DNA of 64,000 nt from Naganishia liquefaciens (Eukaryota > Basidiomycota > Tremellomycetes > Filobasidiales > Filobasidiaceae): positions 62,001 through 126,000 of the forward strand of contig BLZA01000021.1 in the NCBI GenBank assembly GCA_013423385.1, in the 5' to 3' direction. A program made the position numbers and the translations under genes. Of the stretch, positions 13,340 through 26,990 are shown one piece after another; position 1 is the first letter of the stretch; each line of letters begins with the position of its first letter. Under the pieces are notes generated by a model. That model searched no databases. It worked only from the letters and a program-made list of their open reading frames with translations, and was not told the origin of the DNA.

Positions 13340-13618
13340 ATGTCTGCCCCGCCAGTCAACCCCACTCCACGCCCACCGCGCCCACCCCAGCGCGCCCCGT
13401 CCCCTTTCCTCTTCCTCGGCGTCATCCTCGCATCTACCGCTTCATTCTACTACCTCCTCAACAGGAAACAAGATGACATACGAACGGGGAAGGCCAAGGT
13501 TCGACGACAGATGGAGAATCCATTGACGCCGAGTTTTCATAAAGTGACGGATGAGGCGGAGCTGGATGCGCAGATATCGGCAGCGGGGAGAGCAGGGGAT
13601 GGGAGGAGGCAGGTTTGA
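13340..13618 (+). CDS. small single-pass membrane protein, 92 aa
   Basis: One uninterrupted frame from ATG to TGA encodes 92 aa. A Pro-rich N-terminus (residues 1-21) is followed by a hydrophobic segment at about 22-40 (FLFLGVILASTASFYYLL), then a basic and mixed-charge tail containing KAKVRRQMENPLTPSFHKV. This resembles the layout of many small fungal mitochondrial or ER membrane proteins, but I do not recognise the family. It is divergent from CCT7. The codons are like those of neighbouring genes, which supports it being real. Confidence 0.65.
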   Translation: MSAPPVNPTPRPPRPPQRAPSPFLFLGVILASTASFYYLLNRKQDDIRTGKAKVRRQMENPLTPSFHKVTDEAELDAQISAAGRAGDGRRQV

Positions 13619-13791
13619 GGAAGGGTTTGAGGTGAGTTCAAGCTTCTGCGTTTGCTTTTGTGTTGTAAATCCTGTCGAACACGAGGCAGTAAAGGACGCG
13701 ATGCGCTGTCATGGGGCTTTCGCATTGATCATGGGCGTCCAGCTTCAACGCGCCGTGTCTCTAGAAGACGCGGGGAAATCTTTTTCTTGAA

Positions 13792-14451
13792 CTACGGTCC
13801 GAATCGTACGCCACGGTCGGTTTGGGGCAAATGCAGAATGCGCATTCGCATTGTCAGTATTGCCCTCCCTCCATGTGCGAGCCCACTAGCGGGGCCCTTT
13901 GGGGGTTCTTGGAAGAGGTTGTTCTCGTGGTCTTCGTCGTGAGGAGCTTGATCCCGCACGGAATCGTCGCGAACAAACGGTCCTCGGAGAGGAGGACTCA
14001 TCCGGCTTATTGTCGTTCATGGTGCAGCAAAAAGATCCGCTGCTCTGGACCCCGCGGATTGTGACAGGTCGATGGCGATATTGTGTTGCTTCTGAATATT
14101 CGCAAGGAGTATCTCTGCTAGAGGCTTGCTTGGTTGTTTCACCTTGCATCTGAGCTCGCAGAATGCAGTCTGCCCCAGCGATGTCGGCGTTGCTCTTATT
14201 TCGTTACCCAACAGAGCTTGATCGCGCACTGCCCAGACAGATGTCTTCCCCATATTATGCAGTTCGTCCTTCGACAGGAGACCGTCTCCCGCCTCCTGTG
14301 GCTCTGCTCTTGTCAAGACGGTCGCCTCTTGCAGAGAATCACCTGCAATGTCACCGCTTGCCGGGATTGCTATCGAGACTATGTCAATCTCTACTTCTAA
14401 AGAGCTCTTGTGCTCTCCCCGCATTCGGTACCAAGATCGGTGCTCTTGCAT
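13792..14451 (-). CDS. possible protein-coding gene with a stop or unusual intron in the middle
   Basis: An ATG at 14451-14449 opens 144 codons of coding-like sequence (SSLEVEIDIVSIAIPASGD, LSKDELHNMGKTSVWAV) to a TGA at 14019-14017. The same reading frame then continues open to a TAG at 13792-13794 with sequence that also looks coding (RDDSVRDQAPHDEDHENN). A 45-nt candidate intron with a weak GTCCAG donor and an AATAAG acceptor would remove the TGA in frame. Alternatively the protein ends at 144 aa, or this is a decaying gene. No family is recognised. Confidence 0.4.
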
Positions 14452-15051
14452 GGAAACCTAATATAGCAATCCTCTCACAACCGGCGTTGTAGCTGCGATT
14501 TCGCTCTCATAATCATGCGACTTACAAGGGCTGACACCACTATCGCTTACCTTCTCCGTAGAACTTTCGACGCATGCGCAACATCTCGGAATACACTACG
14601 AGGGCACTCTTCTCAGAAAAAGGGGAGCGCCCATTATTCCGACCCTTGCAGAAAATATTAGTCATCTTCTGGCATTGGGTCGCGCCGTTATATCTCTACG
14701 GGTCGACCGACGAGTCGCCGTTGCGCCGGCGTGCTTCGACGGGACGTTCGTCACGCGAAGTAGTCGTACCAGTTGCATCGTATCAACAGTCAGCTATACA
14801 TGCAGTGCAGTGGTTGGAACTTCAGAAGCAAGATAGATCATCTGATCGAATGCGGTTTAGCAACCATTTTGCGGCTTGACTACATGTCACAACTATCGTT
14901 ACGACTTCGCTTTCAGCCAATCGTCCCACTTCTCCGCTTCTGTTTTAACATCATGAAATCAACATATACAGGTGCGGGGAGAAGCACTACATTCATGAGT
15001 AAAAGAACAAGGCAAACCAACGACTCAGAGCTATCGCTATTCGCTAAACGA
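14452..15051. other. intergenic, no gene seen
   Basis: This stretch lies downstream of the next minus-strand gene and upstream of the 14-kb candidate. I find no frame with coding character and no repeat. Confidence 0.4.
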
Positions 15052-17482
15052 CTACCTTGTACTGCCTGACCAATGACATCGAATGATCGTAACCTGGTAT
15101 TCGTTTTGCGAGTACTGTGCATTAATCACCGCATCGCCGATGAGTTTGCCGGAAATGTCACAATCCTCCGAGAGTACGAAGCCCTGCAAATGTATCACTG
15201 GAGTACTTGATCCAGCTAGCCTGACTGCCTTGAAGATCTCCTGTGCATCATCGTGGATATCTCTGCGACATTGCTTTGCTTCTTCTTCGTCACGCAACCA
15301 TATGTCGTTGAAATAGACCCATTTCCTGAACTCCGTGTGAAAGTTCAAGCATTTCTTCTTGTCCTCCAAGGTTTTGCCTGACGTATAGCGACTGTTATCT
15401 GCACCACCAATGGTGACACATGTGTCGTTCGTGCCCTGGCTGATGAGGATGGCATAATGCCTGCGCTTATGCTCGAGCAGCTCCTGTTTATGTCGTTTGG
15501 CGGCGTCCACCTTATACTCTCGCAAATACTAGAGAGTTGGACAATTTCATGTTAGTATGCTGCTCTCGGGATGAGATTTATTGAAACAAGGCTACGGTGA
15601 CTGCGCCCACCCCAAGGCTTGCCGACATGGGCAGATAGTCTTTACCTATTGAGGAGAACATACCTGCAGGTGACGGTTGATGATAGAGGAGGCTTTCTCG
15701 AGAACAAGCTTCGAAAGCGCTGGCTCGAGCTGCGCCAGGCCTTCGGAGTTCCCTTTGTTGTCGACTCTTCACACGAGAACTTGAGTCAACGGAACTTGAT
15801 TGACGGCATGAACTTACTTCAGTTCCTCTCGAGATAACGCGGTAGATCGCCAGCTTTTCGAAGCCAAAGAGGAGGAAGAGTACGTTGGAGTCCCATGACT
15901 ACGGTTGTTGCTTCGCCAATAGATTCGGGCAAATTCTCAGAAAGATCGCGGACAGATCACAAGGTTCTTACCCTCTGTCACGCTTCCCCGACCCTGCCCG
16001 CCAGCTTCGCTGTACTTCAAGGGTGGATCTGTCGATCTTCCTTTCAGCTCGGAGTCCTGTCGGAATCGCACGTCCTCCAGGGTGATGGGTCCCCTCCGAC
16101 TCCGTTCTGTCGGCCTCGTGCGATGAAGCTGCCAACCCAACAGATTTATCTAAGCTGAGAATGCGGAATGCAACAGATTAATTCATCCAATACACATCAG
16201 CCGACATCGTTTTAGAGATCGCCTTGATCAAGGAGCATAGACTCACCATTCATTCGACGTTGCTGGGGCTGTCTGAGATTTCTGACTCATCGAAGCCGCA
16301 TTTTGGCCAGAGAACACACCTGAGGTTTTCGGGCTGAGACGTGACGGTGAGTGAGCGGCATAAGCCAATATCTAAACCAGCAGAAGGCAGGTGTACTCTC
16401 AATGATCATACGGACTTACGGACTTTGCTTCGCTATTTGCGCCCAAGTTGGGGTTCTCTCCGCTGGCTTCAGCTCGATCGCATCCGCTTCCATCTCGGTC
16501 CCTTTCTCGACTCTTTGAGCTTGCAGTTCTTGCTGCGACACCTTTGTAGAAGCATTGACTGACGATGTTTGTGGCTTTACCGATGGAACTCCTTTGTCTG
16601 GAGTTGGGGGCACACTGGTGGCGAGCGAGGTCGATACTTGTGAGAAAGAACATCCTTGAGCCGATGCTGATAAAGCAGTGTCTTGGAAGGCAGATTTACG
16701 CTTGGCGTACGCATGACATATGCTCATCTGCATTATTCGCCTATCGGCGGCGGCAACCCCAAGTAGATGGGAGATTGCGTTCTCCCATTCCCACCAGTGT
16801 ATATCGTCTGGGTGAATGACGAGACGATGTGACAACTGTGAGATGCTTCGCATTGAATTGAGCACCTCAGTGCGAATCTCGGAGAGTTTGCCGACCGTAG
16901 CACTGAGATCTGCTTCAAAACTCGATTCGGATGCAAGCAGTGATGTCGAAGGCATGACTCTGAAGGTCATGTAGACATGCGAAGTCTGCAGTTGCAGACT
17001 GGGCAGGTAAAGCAAGAGACGTTGACGTCAGACGGTATTTCTGTCAATGAACGCAAGAGCCGCGACGGACTCTTCGCCTTTGCTGGTAGTTTGTTCGATC
17101 TTATCTAGGGCAATAGCTTAGGAAACTGAGGTAAGTCTTCCTTTATGGCCGACATGCTTTTATTAGAATCTGTTACGACTTCGCGAGTTCTAATATCGCT
17201 TTGAATTGCTTCTTTTCCTTCCCTGTTCTTTCTCGGGAAAGTGCAGGAAAGAAATGATGCTGATGGTGCGAGGGCCCAGATGCCTCTCACAAGGCAGTGC
17301 TGACGGAATTTCGAGTGACTAGATTGTCGAGTCAATGCTCTAGCTGCCTTCTTTGTGATCTTCCGATGGCGATCTTCAAGCGCTTCCTTTGTTTTATGGC
17401 GGTTGGGAAATTGGATAAGTCCACGCTTTGCAGCATGACAAGACTTTCCAAACCTGACTTTGGAGCGAGGAAGCACTGACAA
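15052..17482 (-). CDS. unrecognised protein, at least about 500 aa, 5' end unresolved
   Basis: Well-supported exons joining in frame are 16970-16420 (or longer), 16333-16247, 16154-15972, 15910-15818, 15766-15664 and 15528-15052. Starting at the ATG at 16970 they give about 497 aa. Coding-like sequence continues upstream (about 17115-17017, containing KIEQTTSKGEESVAALAF, and again to 17482), so the real start probably lies further 5'. Segments include HPDDIHWWEWENAISHLLG, a helical LALEKASSII-like stretch and C-terminal KWVYFNDIWLRDEEEAKQC. There is no membrane segment and the composition is largely charged and helical. I recognise no family. One intron (15663-15529) is 135 nt, longer than the local norm. 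Confidence 0.6.
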
Positions 17483-17903
17483 CCTTGAAGATCTATGTGG
17501 ACACCGAATTTCGCCCCTTTCGGCTAATTTATGATATTTTCATAACGATACGACGCTATGTGAGAGAGATATCATAAGCGTTGTATCAGAGATGATCGTG
17601 TAAATAAGGTATACAAGTCAAACTTTACCTGAAAGAAGTATCACAACGTTGTATCAGAGATGTACGTGTGAAGACTTCCCTCAATGTGGACCAAGTTGTC
17701 GCCAAAATATCCCTTCTTGAAGTAGTGGTGAAACTTACTTATAGTGAGGTTTATCCTTCAAGCTACGGTATTCGACTGAGACGCAGAGTAGGTGAATGGT
17801 GGAGAAAAATGGGTTTGAACGGTTGAAAGGTTCCGGAGATCTCGAGAGTACAATGCCGAGTTTGGAAACAGAAAGCCAAGAAGAAGATTCGTAGATTAAT
17901 GTA
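17483..17903. other. AT-rich intergenic region
   Basis: This is the upstream flank of the 15-17.5 kb gene. It contains the direct repeat pair listed separately. Minus-strand frames at about 17735-17903 are open in more than one phase, so I could not decide whether a terminal exon of the next gene lies here. Confidence 0.4.
17571..17669. repeat. pair of direct repeats, about 30 bp each
   Basis: Copies at 17571-17601 and 17640-17669 share the core GTTGTATCAGAGATG followed by CGTGT, 69 bp apart, with only a few differences. They lie in AT-rich sequence between two genes, upstream of the 15-17.5 kb gene. They may be a duplicated regulatory site, but nothing in the sequence identifies a binding protein. 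Confidence 0.6.
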
Positions 17904-19276
17904 CTACATCGTGACACTATGAGACTGCCTAACCTGCGTGCAATTCGTCAGATCCTCAACGCCAGTCACCGTCAAAACGCTACAAATGCGAGTACGGAAA
18001 GAACCATCGGAGTGCTTGTATGTTTCTGTATTTAGTACCTTGAGCTCGCCGCGACTATTCCCGTAAGAGAATGGAACCGTTTCACCAGATTTCATGATGG
18101 GAACTAGCTTCGAAATTCCGAGTGGTGTCTTCATTGTAACTAACCTTTCAGCTGGGTGCGTCAAAAGAGCTTCAAGTACCGAAGTCGCAAGTTGTTTTAA
18201 TGCTGTTGCTTCTTCAGATTCAGCATTTATCCGCCATTCGTCTCCCGGCAAAGCCCACGGTACTGGGTCGGTGTGTAACTGCATGACGCCCTTCGTGCCA
18301 CTATTGCCCATACTGATGTCGACTTGACGGATTTCATGAGGTGATGTGGCTTGGTGAGTGATTAGGACAAAGTAGATTTGGGTCATTCGTTCGATAGGAG
18401 TTACAGGACCGATCTGATACGCTTCATTTCGATAACGCTGTTTTCCCAAGGCCTGAATAATTTGCGAGAAAGAGAAAGATTGAGTCAATGAAATCATACA
18501 AGATTGTGTACTCATGGTCATATGTATCATTGACTTTGAGAAACTGAACGAAAGCAATCCCCTGCACAGGTTTTGAGACTTACCTTCCAGAATACGACAA
18601 TCATTTGAGCGACACTGGAACGCATGCGATACAAGCGCTCTCGCTCCAGCTCAGCCTCTCCTATTGCCCATTGAACCCGCCTGCCGGAGCAAGAAATATG
18701 AACGTGAGCCTCAAGGAATGCTTTTGCGTCCTATTCTAGCTATATATACCTCTGCCTGGAATTGTCTGCACGGGAAACGGGTAGTGAGGGTAAGGTGCTT
18801 TTAGGTATAGCATCGGAGGAAGAGGAATGGACTGTTTCCTTTCTGGATGATGTCGACAAGCTATCGGCCGAGGGCAATGCTTGCAAACGTTCCCTCTCAG
18901 CAAAAGCATCACTACTAGTCAAGAACGCCTTATCAGGAGCTGTTGAGCCATTGAGATAATCTTCTACATACCGTTCTTCCTTCAGAGGTAGATCTGCAAA
19001 CGTATCTGACACATCCGACGACAGTACTGACTTCGAATTCGAATCGCCTAGCTGTGAAAGCACAGCTAGGGCAATTTCTCTTTCCTCTTGCAGAGCGAAC
19101 ACTAAGCGAGACACGAGATCCCGAAGCGAATCCCCGTAGGTAGTCCCCGCCCAGGGTGGCTCCGAAGTTAGACACGAGGTCGCTTTTATCAGAGATCTTG
19201 ATGCCGCAGAGAAAGCGGAATCCGCTCGCAAGATCTGGTCCTTGGAAGGGTGAAAGCTGGGAGAATGATCGTACAT
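17904..19276 (-). CDS. unrecognised protein, about 400 aa
   Basis: An ATG at 19276 begins an exon to 18750, followed by an intron (18749-18681) and an exon from 18680 to about 18585. A terminal exon of about 570 nt ends at 17904. The middle exon encodes a charged helix (GEAELERERLYRMR). The last exon holds a possible folded domain (GKQRYRNEAYQIGPVTPIER, PVPWALPGDEWRINAESEE). The N-terminal part is Ser-rich. Coding-like sequence at 19661-19430 (MEAVSLQSAKLKGLLL) and LRWYRLALSILK near 19450 suggest extra 5' exons. I could not fix the junctions. I do not recognise the family. Confidence 0.55.
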
Positions 19277-21126
19277 GATACCAGCGGTCAGCAAATCCGG
19301 AGAGCGAAACTCAGGTCGGGCAATGCGCCTGAAATGCCTTAGGTGACGGAGATTGTGCAGAGTCTCGTTGTCGCCTAACCGGATATGGTTTTATAATCCG
19401 GGACGCGGGGCCTTACTTTCAGTATGCTCAAGGCGAGACGATACCAACGGAGGCTAGCTTCTTCGAAGCGAAAGCGAAATTAAAGTGCTGCCAGCTCTTG
19501 CCTTCTGCTTCTTTGCATTTATCTTTTGGATGAAAGGAAGTGGACATCTTTGAGCGCCACGCCCTACGGTTGGATGACTTTGTGCATCTGAGAAGTAGCC
19601 CCTTCAGCTTTGCAGACTGAAGCGACACCGCCTCCATCGCTTGTCCCAAGAGATGCGCCACTATCCGTTTCCTCTTCCTTTTCCTTCTCTTCTTCTCATT
19701 GAAAGAATTGTCTTCCAGATGATCTACGCTTTAGAATGAGAAACTCACAGCGACTATGACGTCGGAATTGATTGGAGAGCCTTATATTGCGTACCTTCTT
19801 CATTTGTTTTCATTGATTAGCGAACAACGATCAAGGGACGTCGACGGTACAAAGAGTTTTCCAGAGTGAAAGTTCTCGCTCATTCGACTCATGGATCCCC
19901 GTCGGAACTTTCTTGATCAGTCTTTCGGCATCTTCTAATCTTTTAGGAGAGGCGCTTCAAACGCACCAATCCGGTGAGTCCTCGAGTCATTGCTTCACAA
20001 ATACGTTTCTAGAAGTCCGTTTCGAGCAACACAACCAAATTTGGCTAATAGGATTACCTGACCTATTGCATACTGCACTAGACAGCTACTCTCATTTTAC
20101 TTTTCGCCTCTTTTGAGCGTCCGACTTTGCAACTCAGGTCATGTGATTCATTCTGAGCAGCAGCCTGCGCGAAATCGAGGGCTAGCTCGGTAGCAAATTC
20201 AATACACCTCAGGCTTGAAACAATGACAAGGGCAAACCAGCAATCTTGGGTACGGCTCCGACAGCATACGCCTCTATGATGGTCCGGTTCCGACCGACGG
20301 ATACGGGACCGCCATTCGTGCAAGCGTTCAGAGCGAAAGGTGTCAGGATTTTTGAGTTGACCGTTTTCTACTGGGTCGTGCGACGAACAGTGATAGTGTG
20401 TCGGCAAATTTGCTCTGCGAACACCGGTCAGGCAAGTAGGATTCCTGAAATTCTCTTGGCATAGGCTCTAAACACTAACTCTATCGTTCGATAATTGCGG
20501 GTCGGCATATAACATCCGCGTTATAGGTACGCCTGTTCGTTATGCTATATCAATACGAAGGCTGTTCAGTTTTTCCTCTCAACAGCAGAAGACCACAGAA
20601 ACCCGGAGGTCTATGAATAACGGCAGAGCTCTCGCTTTCAAAAATCATGTGACGATAGTCATGCTTTGGGGCAATATCGACACAAACCATTCCTAAGCCG
20701 CTTTTAATGGCGGATTAGATTTCCCCATGTGAAATCCGCTCGCCCTCTGGTTCTGATAAGCTCTTGTGATTCTTCTCTGACTGACTTGCAACATCACGTC
20801 GGGGCTTGAGGGAAGGCCGAGTCAGGCTTTTCGAAATCCTACCCTCCAGGCGGACACATAGACACTGTAGCGGACTCCTTTTGGCAGAATCTTGACGAGC
20901 CGGATACACTGCAAGAAGGGGTCGCCACATCCCCTACCGGACTCATGCGAACGTAACGAGTGAGATCGCATGCAGGCAAGGACGTTTTGAATCCCGCGGA
21001 GCAGGGTCAAGAACAATCTCTTGCAAAATCGCCATAGCCATAATCAATCACAATATGCAGTTCTCAATGCAGATTGGTGCAGTCTGAAGCCAAAATCGTT
21101 ATTGCAACTTAAAGTTAGAATCTCAC
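19277..21126. other. long gap with only weak coding hints
   Basis: Apart from possible 5' exons of the preceding gene (19430-19661, minus strand), I find no gene. On the plus strand, 19880-19975 contains an intron-like 3' end (TCTAAT, TTTTAG) and a GTGAGT. The stretch at 20246-20365 reads SIRLYDGPVPTDGYGTAIR in one frame, so a small split plus-strand gene cannot be excluded. No RNA gene or clear repeat is seen. Confidence 0.35.
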
Positions 21127-22940
21127 TCAAACAGGACAGATCCCAGCCTTTGCCAGAACGTCATCAACGATGTCTGAGTGAACATCTGATGGAGTGAGGT
21201 GCACTCCGTCACCTGCACCGATTTCCAAAACGAGTGGCATTGCGAGTTTGAATTGACCTACGATCAACCACCCGCGTTCCTCAACGAGACGCTTGGTGAT
21301 CCTGTTCCAATAGGCAATTTGGGCATTGGTGCGACGTTCTTTGCGATTGGGTTTAGTCCAAGGTGGAAAAGGGGCGCCCATGAGCCAGACTTTGCGAACG
21401 AGGCGGGAAGTGGCGTGCGTTCCAATCACATCCAGACCTTCAATGAGATGCCTGAGGTATTCATCCGTAGACATTCCCCCTGCCGCAGGCCACGCCCCCT
21501 ATATATTTCGTTAGTATAGGACCGTAAGACGTTTTTGACAGCTGCACTAACATGACTCGCAACAATCGCGTCAATATCTTGAAGATCCTCTGCTTGCACG
21601 GAGTCGCGCCAATCTTGCATGTAAGGCGCCCTTTGTAAATAGAATAAGACACTGTCAACCTCCCTTCGATGACAGACGCGGACCAATTGAAGTGATAGCT
21701 TGTGTCGTTATAAGTCGAGATGTGCTTTTTCCAGTCGGGCTACCGTCGATCAATTGATGTCAGATGTTGTCCACACCGAAAACTTCTTTAACTCACTTTC
21801 TCCTTCTCTCCATAATAGTCCGAGTGACCAGCCAACCGATATTGCCAACTATGCAGAACGAATCGCATATGGCTGTCTCCCAGAAACATCACATTCCACT
21901 TTTCTCCGCCTTCCTTTACGGTACACCTGGAGTGATCGACGAAGAACTGGTTGCCCGCATGGAAAAGATGGCATCCGTCCAGTCGCAGGTGATATTGACC
22001 CATCAAAGGCGAAGAACCTTTCCGAGGTGGGATGATGGGAGCAGGCGGGTACATCTTATCCGCGGGGTGCCAAGGGAGCCAGACGCCAGAGATCGTCCTA
22101 TCACCGCACGATGGAAGCTTAGGATCGGCTGCAGGATCTTGAGCAAACGATTTTATGACGGATAGATTGTGCCGAGGGTAGTAGTGGGTCTTGCAGCGAG
22201 ACGAGCATATGTTCAGGAGTAGAGGTTGCTCGAGCAGAGGCGTTCGCGTGTACTCGATCCAGTCAGAGTCGTCGGCTTCGTCGAATGCTTTGTAGCCCTT
22301 ATGATCAATTGTTAGCTTGAGCTTGTCGAGGTTGCGCTACCAATGTGCTTACCTCGTACGTATGCCAGAGCTCGAGCGACACATCTCCCCCGTTACTCAG
22401 ACTTACATCGAATCTCCAACGACAGTGGCCCAAATACCGCGGTAGCTCACTCGTCCATCTCTGCCCGCCACTGATCCGTAGCATGAACGTGTCAGGGCCG
22501 AGCTCCTCTCGAAGATATCGCAACACGTCTGGATTTGTCGTCATATTCGTCCTGCTCTCAGCGATCCTGCATGCTTCCGGATCCGTTCGCTTGATGTCAA
22601 TGGCAAAGACATTACATGGTCGATGGAATGGTCTAAGCAGGGTGATGTTGAAGCTCGGACTCTGCGATATGAGGAGCCGGCGATGAGTATGCCATGAGCC
22701 GATGTCGAGAAGCGGTGTGTCGACAGGAAGTTTCAGCGTGATCGCCGGATTGGGACATGTCGTGATAGATTCCGCAAGATCCGCGATATGTCGGTGTCCA
22801 CCATCAAGCCACGACAAGGTGAACAAGCAGATCCAAAAGGCAAAGATGATGGCGCAGACTACGTAGAATGGCCGAAGCGCCTGTTTGGAGAGCAGAGGAG
22901 ACGAGTTGTTACGAATGATGAGGTGTGCGGGGTTGACCAT
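21127..22940 (-). CDS. type II membrane protein with SGNH-type domain (frameshift in exon 3)
   Basis: Exons 22940-22353, 22297-21797, 21739-21552 and 21498-21127 give about 549 aa. Residues about 25-47 (FYVVCAIIFAFWICLF) form one membrane anchor after a short N-tail, so the bulk is probably luminal. The SGNH nucleophile block is FLGDSHMRFVLHSW. The C-terminal GAGDGVHLTPSDVH supplies the Asp-x-x-His of block V. The family includes esterases and polysaccharide O-acetyltransferases, but the substrate is unknown. Exon 3 enters in frame (DWKKHISTYNDTSYHFNW) yet its second half is coding in another frame (SVLFYLQRAPYMQDW). Its 188-nt length does not keep phase, so a 1-nt frameshift lies near 21650-21665 unless a hidden intron exists. 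This could be an assembly error or a recent mutation. Confidence 0.75.
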
Positions 22941-23445
22941 GGCTGTCACGTGATGCAGTGCGGGGTAGAGAGATAATCCTGTTAAGCTGGTCGTCTGTAG
23001 GACTATTCGGGTCTGCGAGTGGACCGGTTCTCTATCAGACTTGAAGCAGAAAGATCGGGTTAACCAGACGCGACCTTGCCATAATTGAGTAGAACATCGT
23101 GCCTTTCAGCCGCGCCGGGGAAAGGAATCCCACTCTTCGACAGATCATGCGAAAAACGCTTGATGCGAATTGCCGTGGCACGAAAGCTATTGTACGTTGT
23201 ACTCTTCGAATTAGGCGCCTATTCTCGCTAGACTTCGCGACAGATACGGTGGCGAATGACATGACAAGTACCACTACATCATACTCTACATTCTGAGCTT
23301 GTCGAATGTGACCTCACGGCGACTTCGCGCGAGCGATCTCGTTTCCAAACGAGACGATAGAAACATTCCCAAAGTCGATTAGAGACAGAAGCGATCACTA
23401 AAATATGAACATGGTTTCGCGTATCTCTAGAATTGTGGCTCGCAC
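22941..23445. other. intergenic, no gene seen
   Basis: This is the upstream region of the SGNH gene and the downstream region of the next minus-strand gene. A short open frame at 23279-23400 may belong to an alternative 3' end of the latter. Confidence 0.4.
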
Positions 23446-24613
23446 CTACCTGCGACGCCAGACATAGCATACCTCGCTGATCCACATGTTTTCCTCGCGC
23501 AATTCAGTGATCAAGCTAAGAGGCTGCATCTTTCCGCCCTCGAAAGGGGCAGCCTGTTTACTCCTCTTCCAGTCATGCGCATGGCTGAAACTCTGGTTCA
23601 TATCCTGACCAGCTGCTACTGAAGACGAAACTACAGCTCGACAAAAAGCCTTGCCCAGCTCGTTCATATCAGCAAGAGATCGATCAAGAAGCACGGTCTC
23701 ATTCCCTCTCGCGACCGACGTGTCCGTCAACAGGCAAACGGCGTTCCTCGCCCCAAGCGTTTGACCTTGCGCTTTGGGCGCAATTGCACGAAGATGCCCG
23801 CATACGAGCAAGATTCGAGAGCAGTCTCCATCCTCGGAATGGTTGATGCGAATCCTGTAGCTCCGGACTGTCTCCTGCATGAGACTCTCAAGCTTCTTGG
23901 AGTTGTGGTCTTCGGCGTCTAGCTGACGATGTACCTGAGTTTCACGAAAGCTTGTGAGTCAAAAACACATCTGTTCGAGGAACTTACCTTGTGAAAGATC
24001 TCTAGCATCTGCATCAACAACTGGCTCGTTCCTAAGAAAAGCGCTTGAGACTCTGCAGGCCGTTGTTTCTGGGGTCGGGCTGGTGAAACGCGGAAACACC
24101 TGTTGCGAGCCAGTAATTAGCTACTTCAACGGTCCATTCAGGCCGCTGCTTACTTGGACGCTGCCACCAAAGTCTCTTCACCGTCTGGGTCGCTCTCGAC
24201 CAGGGAAATACTATACAAACAGTAGACGTCAGGATTAGCGAAAAGTAATTCAGCACGTCGTAAGCATTCTGCGCTCACCTAGGCTCCGGGATTGTCCTGC
24301 TAGGGGTAACCGTCCCCATAGAGGGTCTATCACCCGAGCTGACTAGAGACGTTAGACGGGGAAAGGTAGTTTGCTTAGTACTGGGTGTGTGCGACACAAA
24401 TCGTGCCGTGAGCTGTGGAAAAGCTTCATCATAGGTCGATGTTGGCAAGCTGGACTTCTCGGTGTAGCTATCGCCGTTGGACATCCCGTGAAATGCCGAA
24501 GAGGCTCCCTCACGTTTCCAGACACATTGCACGCCGAACTCCTGAGAGCGATCCCTTTGTGTGTCAATCATCTCCTGCTGGCTGTCATCTAAGTCGCTGG
24601 GATTCTTTGCCAT
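23446..24613 (-). CDS. unrecognised protein, about 330 aa
   Basis: Exons 24613-24279, 24210-24154, 24099-23988 and one from about 23934 to 23446 join in one frame across 54-68-nt introns. The N-terminal third is polar and probably disordered (MAKNPSDLDDSQQEMIDTQ, TPSRTIPEPR). The C-terminal part is a mixed-charge domain with VRSYRIRINHSEDGDCSRIL and NETVLLDRSLADMNELGKAF. The end is uncertain: a good GTATGC donor follows ENMWISE, so the final eight residues before the stop used here may instead be intron. No family is recognised. Confidence 0.6.
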
Positions 24614-25513
24614 GTGAACAGTTGGGGATTATGTGTTGCGCTGGACTCAAATATGCCGTCGTGATTGGAGAATGTCAGGCGCCGCACTACAGTTACGAGT
24701 AAAGTCAAGGTAGCTATTCTGCGTCGCTAACTCTTTCCTGTAGGCGCAACATCACAGGGCGTTGTGGAACCTTGACTATTTCATAAATTCTGGACAAATG
24801 TCGGCGGCGTGCAGATTCTCTAGTTCGACGTGATAGGAGACTCCTGGAAACAGATGTTCAGAAAGGAGGTTGTGAAGAAGGGCTTGCAATCAGGTTTTAT
24901 TAAAAGTGCGGATTTATGGTGTAGTCACTTGAGCAAAGCTGTGACGACTCGCAAAGCCTGCGGCGCATCGCATCACAGAGGGAAACAACAAATGTGCTTC
25001 CGAGGGAAGAGGCGGGCCCTCTTCAGATTGAGATAAGTGGGAGGTAGCGATCAACACGCTCTACTGATGCATGAGTATTTCTCGCCCTCATTCTTCTTTG
25101 GGCATGAATTCTTCATGTTGCAAGCCTAAGATATCACCTGTGGATCGCCCACGCAGTACGGCATTCTAATACTACTCCTAGCCAAGTGTCTGTGTCGTGC
25201 GCGCATCATCCGCATTCCCCCCTTTTTGCTCCTCCGAGGTCTGTAGGCGGATCCCGAGCAGCGCTAACACGAGCACACATGCCCGAAGGTCTGCCGCGAA
25301 ATGCTCTGGATAGGCGGCGCAGAAGAACCAGACGACCGAAGTGCCGTTGAACCCCTCGTCGCCTTTGCGGTGACGGGGAAGGACCTTCTGAAGGTGACAG
25401 ACGTAGAAAGGGGACGTATCCATTTTGCATCGCCTTCATACGACTCGCAACATATCTCCCTTTTTACATCTTGCAGCTCGCCTTTCCTTTTTACTCTGCT
25501 GCTTCAATTCCAC
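24614..25513. other. intergenic, no gene seen
   Basis: About 900 bp lie between two minus-strand genes: the upstream flank of the 23-24 kb gene and the 3' flank of LYS1. No coding-like frame, tRNA or repeat is apparent. Confidence 0.45.

Positions 25514-26990
<1,477 letters not shown>

Noticed and set aside
13792-14451. A selenoprotein explaining the in-frame TGA
   Set aside because: There is no Cys-replacement motif at the TGA, and basidiomycete fungi generally lack selenocysteine insertion.
20246-20464. A plus-strand gene in the 19.3-21.1 kb gap
   Set aside because: One phrase looks coding, but no start, donor and acceptor set could be joined into a frame.
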